This document shows positions 52,335 to 62,186 of a stretch of 64,000 bases of DNA, one piece after another. The stretch is from contig NZ_FZOK01000001.1 of NCBI RefSeq assembly GCF_900188245.1, positions 186,001 to 250,000 on the forward strand. The letters run 5' to 3'. Origin of the DNA: Belliella buryatensis (GTDB lineage Bacteria; Bacteroidota; Bacteroidia; Cytophagales; Cyclobacteriaceae). The notes below the pieces were generated by a model. It was not told the DNA's origin and did not search any database. It worked only from the letters and a program-made list of their open reading frames with translations. Numbering within the stretch: the first letter of the stretch is position 1; every line of letters begins with the position of its first letter. Position numbers and translations under genes: made by a program.

Positions 52335-53534
52335 ATGAAGCAAATGAAAATCTTATTCCTTCTTAGTTTTTTACTTCATAGTATGGCTTTTTGTAAAAAT
52401 CCACAAACCAATACCGAGCTTCAAGATAGCCTCTCCCCAACAGAAATCCTACCCGCAGCTGATAGACCAGAAGCATACCTTCCCTTACTAGAAGGCAAAA
52501 GAGTTGGTTTGGTAGTCAACCAAACGAGTATCTTGACCACCAAGCAAAATATCCATTTGGTAGACTTTCTGATGATGGAAGGAATTGAGGTCAAAAGGGT
52601 ATTTGTTCCTGAGCATGGATTCAGGGGGGATGCAGATGCAGGAGAAGCCGTGGGCAATGAAATCGATCAGCGCACAGGTTTGTCCCTTGTCTCCCTCTAT
52701 GGGAATAACAAAAAGCCATCTCCAACATCGCTCAAAGACTTAGATATCATCGTGTATGACCTTCAAGATGTGGGCTTGAGATTCTATACCTACATCAGCA
52801 CCATGCATTATGTCATGGAAAGTGCGGCGGAAAATAATATCCCCATGCTGATCCTTGACCGACCAAATCCAAATGGAGACTACATAGACGGACCTGTTTT
52901 GAAAAAGGGATTCGAAAGTTTCGTAGGTATGCACCCCATTCCCGTAGTCCATGGACTTACTGTGGCTGAGCTTGCCCAGATGATCAATGGGGAGGGCTGG
53001 TTAAAAAACAACGTCAAAACAGAGCTAGAAATAGTTAAAATTGAAAATTGGTCAAGAGACATGGCTTACAGCCTTCCCGTAAAGCCATCTCCTAACCTAC
53101 CCAATGACTTATCCATCCGATTATATCCATCACTTTGTTTCTTTGAAGGCACAGATATCTCCGTAGGCAGAGGCACTTACTTCCCATTTCAAGTATTTGG
53201 CTATCCAGATCAGAAATATGGGGAATACACCTTCAAACCTGTCAGCATAGCTGGCATGTCCAAAAATCCACCTCACCAAGACAAAACATGCTATGGCAGA
53301 GACCTGAGAAATGAACCCTTGACACATCAATTCACCCTAGCATATTTACTAGAAGCCTATCAGATCAGCGGCAAGAAGGATAAGTTTTTCAACAGTTTCT
53401 TTGACAAACTCGCCGGTACAGACCAACTCCGAAAAGACATAATTGCAGGAAAATCAGAGGCTGACATCAGAGCTTCATGGCAAGCTGATTTGGAAAAGTT
53501 TAGAGAAGAGAGTCAGGTTTATTTGATTTATTGA
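52335..53534 (+). CDS. DUF1343 protein, NamZ-type exo-beta-N-acetylmuramidase
   Basis: This 399-residue exported protein (signal peptide about 1-20) matches DUF1343: GKRVGLVVNQTS, VFVPEHGFRGDADAGE, VYDLQDVGLRFYTY, LDRPNPNGDYIDGP, PIPVVHGLTVAELA and the C-terminal LPNDLSIRLYPSLCFFEGTDISVGRGT. The characterised member NamZ removes N-acetylmuramic acid from peptidoglycan fragments, so this is probably a cell-wall recycling enzyme. Monocistronic. Confidence 0.92.
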   Translation: MKQMKILFLLSFLLHSMAFCKNPQTNTELQDSLSPTEILPAADRPEAYLPLLEGKRVGLVVNQTSILTTKQNIHLVDFLMMEGIEVKRVFVPEHGFRGDADAGEAVGNEIDQRTGLSLVSLYGNNKKPSPTSLKDLDIIVYDLQDVGLRFYTYISTMHYVMESAAENNIPMLILDRPNPNGDYIDGPVLKKGFESFVGMHPIPVVHGLTVAELAQMINGEGWLKNNVKTELEIVKIENWSRDMAYSLPVKPSPNLPNDLSIRLYPSLCFFEGTDISVGRGTYFPFQVFGYPDQKYGEYTFKPVSIAGMSKNPPHQDKTCYGRDLRNEPLTHQFTLAYLLEAYQISGKKDKFFNSFFDKLAGTDQLRKDIIAGKSEADIRASWQADLEKFREESQVYLIY

Positions 53535-53601
53535 GTGATTGAGTTAAAGAATTGAAAAGGGTTAGATCTAAAATAAACAATTCCCAATACATCTTAATAA
53601 G

Positions 53602-53640
53602 TTGCTATATTTAGAAACTTTTTCTATTTTTGAACGTTCA
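53602..53640 (+). promoter_or_regulatory. higBA promoter with palindromic operator candidate
   Basis: TTG at 53602-53604, a 20-base spacer and TATTTTTG at 53625-53632 make a good Bacteroidota promoter. The perfect 10-bp palindrome TGAACGTTCA (53631-53640) overlaps the end of the -7 box and the start point, a natural position for autorepression by the antitoxin. Confidence 0.6.
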
Positions 53641-53657
53641 CAACAATCAGACAATCA

Positions 53658-54002
53658 ATGAAATACTTTGAGACTGTCTTTCTTAAAGAAGCTGAAGATT
53701 TTGTAGCTACGCTTGATGTAAAAACCATCAAGAAAGTGCTATACAATATCGACATCGCCGAACAAACTAAAGACCCTAAACTTCTAAAAAAACTTGAGCG
53801 AGAAATTTGGGAATTCAGAACAAAGTATTTGGGCTTACAAATTCGATTGCTTGCTTTTTGGGACAAAGATGGTAGCGAAGAAACATTGGTATTGGCAACT
53901 CATGGTTTTGTAAAAAAATCTGAAAAGGTTCCTAAAAAAGAAATAGATAAAGCTATTACAATTAGAACAGGATATTTTGAACAAAAGAAAAAAAACAAAT
54001 AA
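53658..54002 (+). CDS. RelE/HigB-type toxin (Gp49-like)
   Basis: This 114-residue basic protein has the Gp49/HigB-like fold of type II toxins: EAEDFVATLD at the start, LEREIWEFRTKYLGLQIRLLAF with the basic patch, and ETLVLATHGFVKKSEKVPKKEIDKA at the end. These are usually ribosome-dependent mRNA endonucleases. It precedes its antitoxin by 15 bases, the reversed order typical of higBA. Confidence 0.9.
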   Translation: MKYFETVFLKEAEDFVATLDVKTIKKVLYNIDIAEQTKDPKLLKKLEREIWEFRTKYLGLQIRLLAFWDKDGSEETLVLATHGFVKKSEKVPKKEIDKAITIRTGYFEQKKKNK

Positions 54003-54017
54003 AAAACTTCTGAAAAA

Positions 54018-54329
54018 ATGAAAAAGACAACATTGGCCGAGATGAAAGATCTATACATCGGAAAAGAAGGAACACCCGAAAGAGACTCCTACGAGTACGA
54101 ATTGAAAATGGAAATTTTAGGTAGAATGATCAAGTCAGCTAGAATTGAAAGAAAAATGACACAAGAAGAATTAGGCAAACTAATTGGGGTTCAAAAGTCT
54201 CAAATTTCTAAACTGGAAAGCAGTGCTAATAGTGCAACAATAGACACTATTATGAAAGTTTTCAGGGCATTGAAAGCAGAAATAAACTTCAATGTGAAAA
54301 TAGAAGACAACTTTGTTAAATTAACCTAA
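54018..54329 (+). CDS. HigA-type antitoxin with XRE helix-turn-helix
   Basis: This 103-residue protein has an N-terminal helical toxin-binding part and a Cro/C1 helix-turn-helix (MTQEELGKLIGVQKSQISKLES at about 49-70, given as positions 49-70 of the protein). It neutralises the toxin and represses the operon. Together with the preceding gene it forms a complete type II toxin-antitoxin module. Confidence 0.9.
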   Translation: MKKTTLAEMKDLYIGKEGTPERDSYEYELKMEILGRMIKSARIERKMTQEELGKLIGVQKSQISKLESSANSATIDTIMKVFRALKAEINFNVKIEDNFVKLT

Positions 54330-54391
54330 TAAGTAGAAGCTGCATTTAACCAAGATTTTATAGCCCGTAGCAACCCCTATCAATTAATCAA

Positions 54392-56665
54392 TTACTCATT
54401 CTTCCTCCTACTCTTCTCCCGCCAAACCTTATCCATAGGCAATAGCAGGATTGGTAATAGTAGCAAGTCTGCCAAAAGCGCGAAAAACAAAGCCAAACTG
54501 ATCAACAAGCCTGCATAAAAGGTCACACCAAATTCACTCAAAGTCAAAATGGCAAACCCTGACACCAAAATGATGGTCGTCAAAATAATCGCTTTTCCTG
54601 TTTCCATGTAAGTTCTTTTCAGGGCATAAAGCAATCGCTTTCCTTTACCCAATTCATTGTAAAGCTTGGTCATGAAGTGTATGCTGTCATCCACCGCTAT
54701 CCCAAATGCCACTGTAAAAATCACCGCTGTGGTCAGCTTCAATTCAATATCCAAAAGCCACATCACACCACACATCCAAAGCAATGGTAGTACATTAGGA
54801 ATCAAAACCATCAGGGAAATCCGCCAAGACCGAAACAAAAATCCAGCTATGATCCCCACCAAAATAATTGCCACTCCTAGTCCTCTAGCCATCTGAGTAG
54901 AAATGGTTTCATGACTTTTATCAATCAAATTGGATGTTCCTGTGAGTTGGATCTTCAAGATCTCAGGGTCAACCTCTTGTTTGACAAAAGTCTCTAAGTC
55001 CCTCTTGATCTCAAAACTCCGATGACTTCCCATATCTGCTGTTCGCGTCGAAAGCCTCCCAATTCGCTTAGTCGAATCTGATAATTTAAAATTTGATTGT
55101 AGTAGTGCTTGATCAAGGTAAGGTTGAATCCGCTGATACTGCCCCCTAGATGGTAAATCATAAGCTTTCGGATTACCACCATTTTGAGCTTGATTCAGCG
55201 CTTTGACCAATGACAATGGAGAAATGATTACGCCAGACTCATAGTGCTCATTCACAAAATGTTCTACTTTATCTAGCACTCTTAGAAATTCCAAATCGAA
55301 GACATCTTCGACTTCCTCACCCGCTTCCAAGAAGATCTCTAGCGGCTTAGATCCGCCAAACTCCCGATCAAAGAACTCAAACTCTTGCACTAACTCGTGG
55401 TCTCTAGGTAAATTATCCAGCAGATAACCATTGATCTTCAGATCACTTAATGCAAAGATTGAAAACATGGTAAGGATGGAAAACCCACTCAAAACCAACT
55501 TCCTATTTCCCCAAGTCCATCGCAACGCATCTCCCAAATAAACCCTCCAAAACTCCTTGAATCGATCATTTTCAGCAGCTTTTAACGGACTAAACAAATG
55601 TAACAAGCCAGGGGTAATCAATAGGACAGCCAAAAACATGACCATAACTCCCAATGCGGTATAAATCCCAAATTGCTTCAGACTCACTGCACTCGTAAAA
55701 TACAAAGTCGAAAACCCTAAAGCAGTAGTAAAGCAAGTCAGAAAGACTGCAAGAAATAATTCCTTAAAGGTCAAAGCGATTGCTTTGGACTTCTCTACCC
55801 CATTTCTCAAATATTTTAAATAGTAGCTCAGCAAGTGAACCAAAGCGCTTAAGCCTATCACCAGCAGGATGGTAGGTTGCATGACAGACATCACATCCAA
55901 AGCCTTTCCCGTCAAAAGAATCAGTGCAATCGTCCAGCCAATTCCCACACTCAGTACGATGACAGGCAGCAAGACTCCCCACCAAGAGCGAAAAATGAGG
56001 AAAAGAAGCAATAAAATCAGCACAAATGAAATTGCCAAGAAAAACCCAAACTCTGCTTGCAGCAAGTCGACAAATTCTCCCTGCGCCTTGATCTTGCCTG
56101 CTGTAAAAAAAAGGGGGATTCCCGAGTCTGATAGGATTTCCTTAATTGCTAAATTGAGCGCATCGCCTTCTTCTTTACTAATCAGCTGCTTATTACTGAC
56201 CATCAGTAGCAGGTAATCCCCATCTTGACTGATAAGATTTCCAGCATACTGTGGATGACTGAGCAACCTTTTCTTGGATTGCTCCAATTTCTGATCAGAA
56301 GACCAATCCAAGGCATTTCTATAGCTCACACCCAAAGCTCCAATGATAGGCTCCTCTAATTCCAAAAGAGAAAAGACTGCTTCCACCAAATCTAAAGCTT
56401 GGATTTTGTCTTGGATAGCAAGGGCTTCATCTAAAAATTCTTGGTCAAAAACACCCCTTTCTTGCCCCAGCGCGATCAGCAAGTAATCATTGTCATTCCC
56501 AAATGTTGTTCGGAACTCTTGATAAAAACGTAGCTCTTCATCATCCTGTGGAAAAAACTGCTCAAAATCATAGTCAAATTTGACCTGAGGTTGGAGAATT
56601 ACAAAAAGTACGGAGATCAAAGCTGCCAGACCTAAACCTAGCATTGATTTTTTTCTATCAAACAT
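54392..56665 (-). CDS. MMPL/RND superfamily transporter
   Basis: This 757-residue protein has the two-fold RND layout: a first membrane helix, a large periplasmic domain (about 40-205), then five helices (about 210-365), a second helix and periplasmic domain, and a final five-helix bundle ending in a Lys/Arg tail. GIAVDDSIHFMTKLYNE is the conserved RND helix motif with its proton-relay Asp pair. The family exports lipids or hydrophobic compounds (MmpL/HpnN type). The frame opens at TTG 56683, but ATG 56665 is a better start. A perfect -7 box lies at 56688-56695. Confidence 0.88.
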   Translation of the reverse strand: MFDRKKSMLGLGLAALISVLFVILQPQVKFDYDFEQFFPQDDEELRFYQEFRTTFGNDNDYLLIALGQERGVFDQEFLDEALAIQDKIQALDLVEAVFSLLELEEPIIGALGVSYRNALDWSSDQKLEQSKKRLLSHPQYAGNLISQDGDYLLLMVSNKQLISKEEGDALNLAIKEILSDSGIPLFFTAGKIKAQGEFVDLLQAEFGFFLAISFVLILLLLFLIFRSWWGVLLPVIVLSVGIGWTIALILLTGKALDVMSVMQPTILLVIGLSALVHLLSYYLKYLRNGVEKSKAIALTFKELFLAVFLTCFTTALGFSTLYFTSAVSLKQFGIYTALGVMVMFLAVLLITPGLLHLFSPLKAAENDRFKEFWRVYLGDALRWTWGNRKLVLSGFSILTMFSIFALSDLKINGYLLDNLPRDHELVQEFEFFDREFGGSKPLEIFLEAGEEVEDVFDLEFLRVLDKVEHFVNEHYESGVIISPLSLVKALNQAQNGGNPKAYDLPSRGQYQRIQPYLDQALLQSNFKLSDSTKRIGRLSTRTADMGSHRSFEIKRDLETFVKQEVDPEILKIQLTGTSNLIDKSHETISTQMARGLGVAIILVGIIAGFLFRSWRISLMVLIPNVLPLLWMCGVMWLLDIELKLTTAVIFTVAFGIAVDDSIHFMTKLYNELGKGKRLLYALKRTYMETGKAIILTTIILVSGFAILTLSEFGVTFYAGLLISLALFFALLADLLLLPILLLPMDKVWREKSRRKNE

Positions 56666-56687
56666 ATTTTCAACTGAATACAAGTTT

Positions 56688-56695
56688 CAAAGATA
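56688..56695 (-). promoter_or_regulatory. Candidate -7 box of the MMPL gene
   Basis: On the minus strand the octamer is TATCTTTG, a perfect TAnnTTTG, 22 bases upstream of the ATG at 56665. No TTTG is found at the -33 position. Confidence 0.4.
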
Positions 56696-56770
56696 TAAAC
56701 CATCAAAACGTCTTTCTGATTATTTATAATCTTTTTATCTTGGCAAATTGTATGAGGTAAATTGAAATTT

Positions 56771-57565
56771 ATGAAGCAGTATCACGATTTGATGAGACAT
56801 ATCTTGGACAATGGTGTCCAAAAAGGGGACAGAACTGGCACAGGAACTTTGAGTGTATTTGGCTATCAGATGCGATTCAATTTGCAGGATGGCTTTCCAC
56901 TAGTCACCACCAAAAAATGTCACCTAAGGTCTATCATCATCGAACTGCTTTGGTTTCTCAAAGGAGACTCCAATATCAAATACCTTAATGACAATAAGGT
57001 AAGTATTTGGGATGAATGGGCAGATGAAAATGGTGATCTAGGCCCTGTTTATGGCTACCAATGGAGACATTGGCCTGATAGCAAAGGAGGAGAAATCGAT
57101 CAGATCAAGAATCTTATTCACCAAATCAAGACCAAACCAGATAGTAGAAGGCATATCGTCAGCGCTTGGAATGTTGCGGATGTGGACAATATGGCCTTAC
57201 CTCCTTGTCATACTATTTTCCAATTTTATGTAGCGGATGGCAAACTCTCTTGCCAGCTTTATCAGAGAAGTGCTGATGTGTTTTTGGGTGTACCCTTCAA
57301 TATTGCTTCTTACGCCTTGTTTACGATGATGATTGCCCAGGTTTGTGATTTAGAGTTGGGCGATTTCATTCACACTTTTGGTGATGCACATCTTTACAGC
57401 AATCATTTGGAGCAAGCAAACTTGCAACTATCAAGAGATTGTAGACCACTTCCTACGATGAAGATCAATCCTGAAGTAAAGGATATCTTTGATTTTAAGT
57501 TTGAGGATTTCGAATTGGTAGGTTACGACCCACACCCACATATCAAAGCAGCAGTTGCAGTCTAA
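56771..57565 (+). CDS. thyA: Thymidylate synthase ThyA
   Basis: This 264-residue enzyme makes dTMP from dUMP with methylene-tetrahydrofolate. It is typical in length and sequence: [13 protein letters not shown], the [10 protein letters not shown] phosphate-binding block, catalytic Cys146 in [10 protein letters not shown], the [18 protein letters not shown] region and DAHLYSNH. The frame is open to an upstream TTG (56762), but ATG 56771 gives the standard start MKQYHDLM. No dihydrofolate reductase gene follows in the window. Confidence 0.97.
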   Translation: MKQYHDLMRHILDNGVQKGDRTGTGTLSVFGYQMRFNLQDGFPLVTTKKCHLRSIIIELLWFLKGDSNIKYLNDNKVSIWDEWADENGDLGPVYGYQWRHWPDSKGGEIDQIKNLIHQIKTKPDSRRHIVSAWNVADVDNMALPPCHTIFQFYVADGKLSCQLYQRSADVFLGVPFNIASYALFTMMIAQVCDLELGDFIHTFGDAHLYSNHLEQANLQLSRDCRPLPTMKINPEVKDIFDFKFEDFELVGYDPHPHIKAAVAV

Positions 57566-57749
57566 TCAAGTTATAAAAATTTTATAAGTGCTTTATTGAG
57601 CATTAAGGAAATGCTTTTATCATTAGCAATTAGTTCTGCTTATGCTAATATTTATTGATATCTAGGATCAATCAATATCGAATTAGGCTATATCACCTAT
57701 TTAAAAAGTCAGTTTAAAGGTTTCTCTTTACATATTTTTTAGGTAAGGA

Positions 57750-58577
57750 TCAACAACCACTCAATTCAAACAGTTGCTCTATCATTCTCAATCGCTCCTG
57801 ACCTAGCATTTTTCCTTCTATCATGCGCAAATAGCTAATTCCCGTGACATTGCTGGTAAAAACTGTATCGGCTTCATACAAATCCTCTATTCTATAAAAA
57901 CCTTCATGAAGGGTAATACCCTGTTTCAACAGGTATGCTTTAATCACACTTCTTCCCACTCCAGCAATACATCCTGTGGCAAGTGAGGGGGTGAAAAACT
58001 CTCCTGTTTTGACCCAAAAAAGGTTGGATGATCCTCCTTCTGACAAATAACTTCCTTGACTCAACAGCAGCACTTCATCCATTCCCAATTGAGCACGGTC
58101 CCTATTGGCTAGTACGTATGGAAGTGCATTGATCGTTTTGCAATGGCTCCAAGGGCTATGGGAAAGGTATATTTCTGGATGAACGAAGGCTGAGTTTTTG
58201 AACGAGGGTGCAGGGGTAAATGGCTGTATTTGCAAGATTTCATGAATTTCATCTGTCAAAGGCGTATACTTCCCTTCCCCTTTTCTAAAGATTGTCAACC
58301 TTATCCGTTTAGGATTTTCATCTCCAAAATTCAATCTGAGCAACCTCTCAAGTTCTTCTATGGTACTCAAGCCTGTGACCTCCAAACCTAGTATCTTACA
58401 GCCATCTAGTAATCTTGCTTTGTGAAATTCTGAAAATCTAATTTTACCTTGATCAAAGATCATGGTTTCAAATAAGCCATCTCCAAAAAGAAGCCCTCTA
58501 TTGAAGGATTCCGGTTCAGCCGCTACCCAATTAGAAAAATTGATTTTCTTCCGAAAAACTGTCTCACCAGCGTTCAT
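57750..58577 (-). CDS. Class IV aminotransferase (PabC-like)
   Basis: This 275-residue enzyme has the class IV PLP fold: FNRGLLFGDGLFETM at the start, PLP lysine Lys147 in SHCKTINALPYV, Glu180 in LSEGGSSNLF and the TGCIAGVGRSVI phosphate loop. The short length and NALPYVLA block fit aminodeoxychorismate lyase (PabC) better than branched-chain aminotransferase, but substrate is not certain. It is a single gene. Confidence 0.85.
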   Translation of the reverse strand: MNAGETVFRKKINFSNWVAAEPESFNRGLLFGDGLFETMIFDQGKIRFSEFHKARLLDGCKILGLEVTGLSTIEELERLLRLNFGDENPKRIRLTIFRKGEGKYTPLTDEIHEILQIQPFTPAPSFKNSAFVHPEIYLSHSPWSHCKTINALPYVLANRDRAQLGMDEVLLLSQGSYLSEGGSSNLFWVKTGEFFTPSLATGCIAGVGRSVIKAYLLKQGITLHEGFYRIEDLYEADTVFTSNVTGISYLRMIEGKMLGQERLRMIEQLFELSGC

Positions 58578-58743
58578 CTTTTTGTTCGTTATCGTACAAA
58601 TTCAAATAATGTTTTCTTCTCTATCCGTTAAAATTAATTAAATAATCAAAAATTAATGCCATCTATCAGGAATAAAGGACAATTTCACAAATGCCATAAA
58701 TAATAGTCTTATTTTAGCACAAAAATTGAAAAACTAAGGAAAC

Positions 58744-59421
58744 ATGAGTGGCAAAAGCAGTGTATTTGACATGATCGGGCCAGTGATGATCGGGCCTTCC
58801 TCTTCCCATACAGCGGGGGTAGTGAGGATCGCTAGGGCAGCGATAAGAGTTCTTGGGGCTAAACCAGACAAGGCCGAAATCACCTTTTACAATTCCTTTG
58901 CAAGAACTTATGAAGGACATGGAAGTGATAAGGCGATTATTGGAGGGTTAATGGACTTCAAAACGGATGATCCAAAAATCAAGCAAGCCTTCGAAATAGC
59001 CAAAGAACAGGGCTTAGAATATAAGTTCAAGTCAGTTGGCAATGCTTCAGTCTATCATCCAAACACCATCAAGCTGAACATTAGCAAGGGGGAGCAAAAA
59101 GTGGAAGTCATAGGAGAAAGTCTCGGTGGTGGATTGATTAATATCGCCTTTGTAGATGGTTTCAATGCAGATTTTACTGCTCAATCCCATACGCTGATCA
59201 TCAAGGCACAGGATATTTCGGGCGCTATTGCATTTATATCTAGTGTAATCGCTCAGGAAAAAGCCAACATCGCTACCATGTCCGTATCAAGAAAGGGTAA
59301 AAATGATGAAGCATGCCACGTGATAGAAATGGACTCTGGCATCCAAGCCATTACAATAGAATATCTTCGCAGCATCCCATGGATCAAACAAATTATATAT
59401 ATACCAGATATTGACTTATAA
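58744..59421 (+). CDS. sdaAB: L-serine dehydratase, iron-sulfur-dependent, beta subunit
   Basis: This 225-residue protein has the serine-dehydratase beta motif SSVFDMIGPVMIGPSSSHTAG and ends in an ACT domain (about 150-225: LIIKAQDISGAIAFISSVIAQEK). With an alpha subunit it converts serine to pyruvate and ammonia. No alpha-subunit gene is adjacent in this window; it may lie elsewhere. Its stop is three bases before the TolC gene, so the three genes share a transcript. Confidence 0.92.
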   Translation: MSGKSSVFDMIGPVMIGPSSSHTAGVVRIARAAIRVLGAKPDKAEITFYNSFARTYEGHGSDKAIIGGLMDFKTDDPKIKQAFEIAKEQGLEYKFKSVGNASVYHPNTIKLNISKGEQKVEVIGESLGGGLINIAFVDGFNADFTAQSHTLIIKAQDISGAIAFISSVIAQEKANIATMSVSRKGKNDEACHVIEMDSGIQAITIEYLRSIPWIKQIIYIPDIDL

Positions 59422-59424
59422 AAA

Positions 59425-60777
59425 ATGATAAACAAGTACAAAATTTTAAGCTTCATCGCAGCAGTTTCCCTATTTTCTGAAATTACATTTGCTCAAAATG
59501 CAGATATCACAAGACTAGATCTAGCAACTTGCATAGAAATAGCCTTAGAAAATAACCTGACACTCAAAAGAAGCGAAACAAACCTTGCTCTGAGCGAAGC
59601 AGCGCTTTTACAAAGTCAAGGTCAGAGAATACCTTCAATTTCAGCTGGAGGAAGTACTGGCTATAGATGGGGTAGATCGATCAACCCTGTTACCAACCTC
59701 TTTGAAACCAATAGAATTGGTAATATTAACGTCTCTGCAAATTCAAATGTGACGCTTTTCGCCGGTAGACAGATTACTAATTCTATCAATCAAGCTAAAA
59801 CTGATATCCAAGTCAACCAACTCAATGTCAAGGCTACTGAGAATAATATCAGCTTGAATGTGATTAACTTATTTATCAATGTAATCTTTTCAAAAGAGCA
59901 ATTGAATATTGCAAAAACACAGTTAAAAACGACCCAAGAACAATTAGAAGTGACTAGTAAGCGAGTGGAGGCAGGCGCCTTACCTTTTGCAAGTAAATTG
60001 GACTTGGAAGCACAAAATGCAACCAATGAACTAGAGGTCATTAATGCGGAAAATAACCTAAGAATCGCAAAGCTTAATCTTTTACAAGCGATGCAGCTTC
60101 CTTTTGTAGAAGAGATGGATGTAGTTGCGCCTGATTTGGATCCCAATCAGATTGCTATGATCAGCCAAGATGTAGATGAAATATTTCAAGTTTCAGCAGA
60201 AATTCTTCCTCAGATCAAAGCTGCTGAGCTTTCTGTACTGAGTGCTGAGTATGGAGTCAGGGCTGCAAGAGGTGCTTTTCTCCCTACATTAGGAGCTAGT
60301 GCCAACTTGTTTTCAAACTATATTGACCGAACAGTTCCTGGATTTGACAGACCTTCATTTATTACACAAATAGAAAATAACCTGTCTCAAGCAGCTAACT
60401 TACAATTGAGTATCCCGATCTTTTCTAATTTCAGAAATAAATCTGGATTACAAAGAGCCAAGTTACAAATGAGATTGAGTGAAATCAATGAATTTGAAAC
60501 CCGAAACCAATTGAGACAGGATATTGAATCAGCTTACACCACAGCTAATGCTGCAAGACTTTCATACAGGGCATCACAGACTAGAGTTGCTTCCTTGGAA
60601 GAAGCTTTCAGGATTGCACAACAGAGATTTGATGCTGGTGCAATCAACTCAGTAGAATATCAAGTGGCACAAAATAACCTATTCAATGCGCAAGCAGATT
60701 TAATCAATTCAAAATACAATTATATTTTCAGAGTTAAGGTCTTGGATTTTTACCTAGGAAATCCACTTAGTTTATAA
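59425..60777 (+). CDS. TolC-family outer-membrane efflux protein
   Basis: This 450-residue protein has a signal peptide (ILSFIAAVSLFSEITFAQ) and two TolC repeats with long coiled-coil helices: LDLATCIEIALENN, EVTSKRVEAGALPFASKLDLEAQ and, in the second half, FRIAQQRFDAGAINSVEYQVAQ. It would form the trimeric outer-membrane channel of a tripartite exporter. It lies between the serine dehydratase beta chain and the adaptor gene in one operon. Confidence 0.93.
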   Translation: MINKYKILSFIAAVSLFSEITFAQNADITRLDLATCIEIALENNLTLKRSETNLALSEAALLQSQGQRIPSISAGGSTGYRWGRSINPVTNLFETNRIGNINVSANSNVTLFAGRQITNSINQAKTDIQVNQLNVKATENNISLNVINLFINVIFSKEQLNIAKTQLKTTQEQLEVTSKRVEAGALPFASKLDLEAQNATNELEVINAENNLRIAKLNLLQAMQLPFVEEMDVVAPDLDPNQIAMISQDVDEIFQVSAEILPQIKAAELSVLSAEYGVRAARGAFLPTLGASANLFSNYIDRTVPGFDRPSFITQIENNLSQAANLQLSIPIFSNFRNKSGLQRAKLQMRLSEINEFETRNQLRQDIESAYTTANAARLSYRASQTRVASLEEAFRIAQQRFDAGAINSVEYQVAQNNLFNAQADLINSKYNYIFRVKVLDFYLGNPLSL

Positions 60778-60785
60778 TCAAAATC

Positions 60786-62081
60786 ATGGCAAAAAAACAA
60801 TCAAACAAGGTATTATTTATCCTATTAGGAATAGTAGGTGCATTGATCATATTCGCTATCATCGGCAGATCAGCTGGATGGATAGGTGGAGAAAAAGAAA
60901 TACAAGTAGAGACCACACTAGCTAAAAAAAATACGATCATTGAAAAGGTTTCGGCATCCGGTGTGATTGAGCCTGAAATCGAAGTCAAGCTCAGCCCTGA
61001 TGTAGCAGGAGAGATCATTGAGTTGAATGTTATGGAAGGAGACTCTGTAAAATCTGGAGATTTGTTGGTCAAAATCCGACCTGACAACTTTATCTCTGCT
61101 TTGGACAGAGCCAAGGCAAATTTAAACCAGCAAATGGCCAACCTTGCACAATCTAAAGCTAACTTAAAAAGAGCTGAGGCACAATTTACCAGAGCCGAAT
61201 TAGATTATAAAAGAAATGAGAAACTTTACAATGACAAAGTCATCTCTGATTCTGATTGGGAACTAGCGCAAGCCAACTTCCTTACAGCTAAAAATGATCT
61301 GGAATCGGCCAATCAATCAGTACTAGGTGCAGAATATATCATCAAAAGCTCTCAAGCAACAGTCAACGAGGCGGCTGAAAATCTGAGATTAACCAATGTC
61401 TATGCACCAGTAAATGGTACTGTATCCAAATTACTAGTTGAAAAAGGTGAACGTGTAGTTGGAACCCAACAAATGGCTGGTACCGAGATGCTCCGAATCG
61501 CTGACCTCAGCAGAATGGAAGTTCGTGTCAATGTAAATGAAAATGACATCATCCGAATCAGTCTGGGAGACACTACACTTATTGATGTGGATTCTTACGC
61601 ATCTTCAGCAAAAAGATTCAAGGGGATAGTCACTTCTATAGCCAACTCAGCCAATACCAAAGCTAGTATGGATGCGGTTACAGAATTTGAGGTTAAAATT
61701 AGAATTATCAACGACTCTTACGCCGAACTGGTAACTGAGAAAAACAGATTCCCTTTCAGACCTGGGATGACAGCAAGTGTTGATATCATCACTCAGAAAA
61801 AAGAAAATATACTCTCAGTTCCTTTGGCAGCTGTGACTACAAGAGAAGATCAGACCAATACCACAGCAGATGGAAGCAAAAAACCAAAAGAGCTGATTTT
61901 TGTAGTGGAGAATGGTAGAGCCGTACAAAAAGAAATCAAAACAGGCATCTCTGACTTCGATAACATCGAAGTACTGGAAGGGATCACTGAAGGTGAGCAA
62001 GTGATTTCAGGACCTTATTTCACTGTAAGCAAACAACTCAAAAATGATGATTTGCTCAAAGTGACAAAAAAGACTGAATAA
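60786..62081 (+). CDS. Periplasmic adaptor (membrane-fusion protein, MacA/RND type)
   Basis: This 431-residue protein has one N-terminal membrane anchor, a lipoyl-like domain (EVKLSPDVAGEIIELNVMEGDSVKSGDLLVKI), a helical hairpin (about 100-180), the second lipoyl half (LTNVYAPVNGTVSKLLVEKGERV) and a beta-barrel ending. It links an inner-membrane pump to TolC. No pump gene follows: a terminator lies 18 bases after the stop, so the pump must be elsewhere in the genome. Confidence 0.9.
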   Translation: MAKKQSNKVLFILLGIVGALIIFAIIGRSAGWIGGEKEIQVETTLAKKNTIIEKVSASGVIEPEIEVKLSPDVAGEIIELNVMEGDSVKSGDLLVKIRPDNFISALDRAKANLNQQMANLAQSKANLKRAEAQFTRAELDYKRNEKLYNDKVISDSDWELAQANFLTAKNDLESANQSVLGAEYIIKSSQATVNEAAENLRLTNVYAPVNGTVSKLLVEKGERVVGTQQMAGTEMLRIADLSRMEVRVNVNENDIIRISLGDTTLIDVDSYASSAKRFKGIVTSIANSANTKASMDAVTEFEVKIRIINDSYAELVTEKNRFPFRPGMTASVDIITQKKENILSVPLAAVTTREDQTNTTADGSKKPKELIFVVENGRAVQKEIKTGISDFDNIEVLEGITEGEQVISGPYFTVSKQLKNDDLLKVTKKTE

Positions 62082-62098
62082 TTGAATCACCAATTATA

Positions 62099-62138
62099 AT
62101 AAAAAGGAGCATCAATTGACTTTGATGCTCCTTTTTAT
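62099..62138 (+). terminator. Terminator of the TolC-adaptor operon
   Basis: AAAAAGGAGCATCAA pairs with TTGATGCTCCTTTTT around a short loop and runs into T residues, 18 bases after the adaptor stop codon. Confidence 0.9.
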
Positions 62139-62168
62139 TTGTTTTTCAAATCGAGATTTTTAAGTTTA
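62138..62168 (+). promoter_or_regulatory. Promoter of the TonB-C-like gene
   Basis: TTTG (62138-62141), a 19-base spacer and TAAGTTTA (62161-62168) match the Bacteroidota consensus with one mismatch at the last base of the -7 box. The start codon follows 18 bases later. Confidence 0.5.
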
Positions 62169-62186
62169 CAACCTAAATAATAAATT

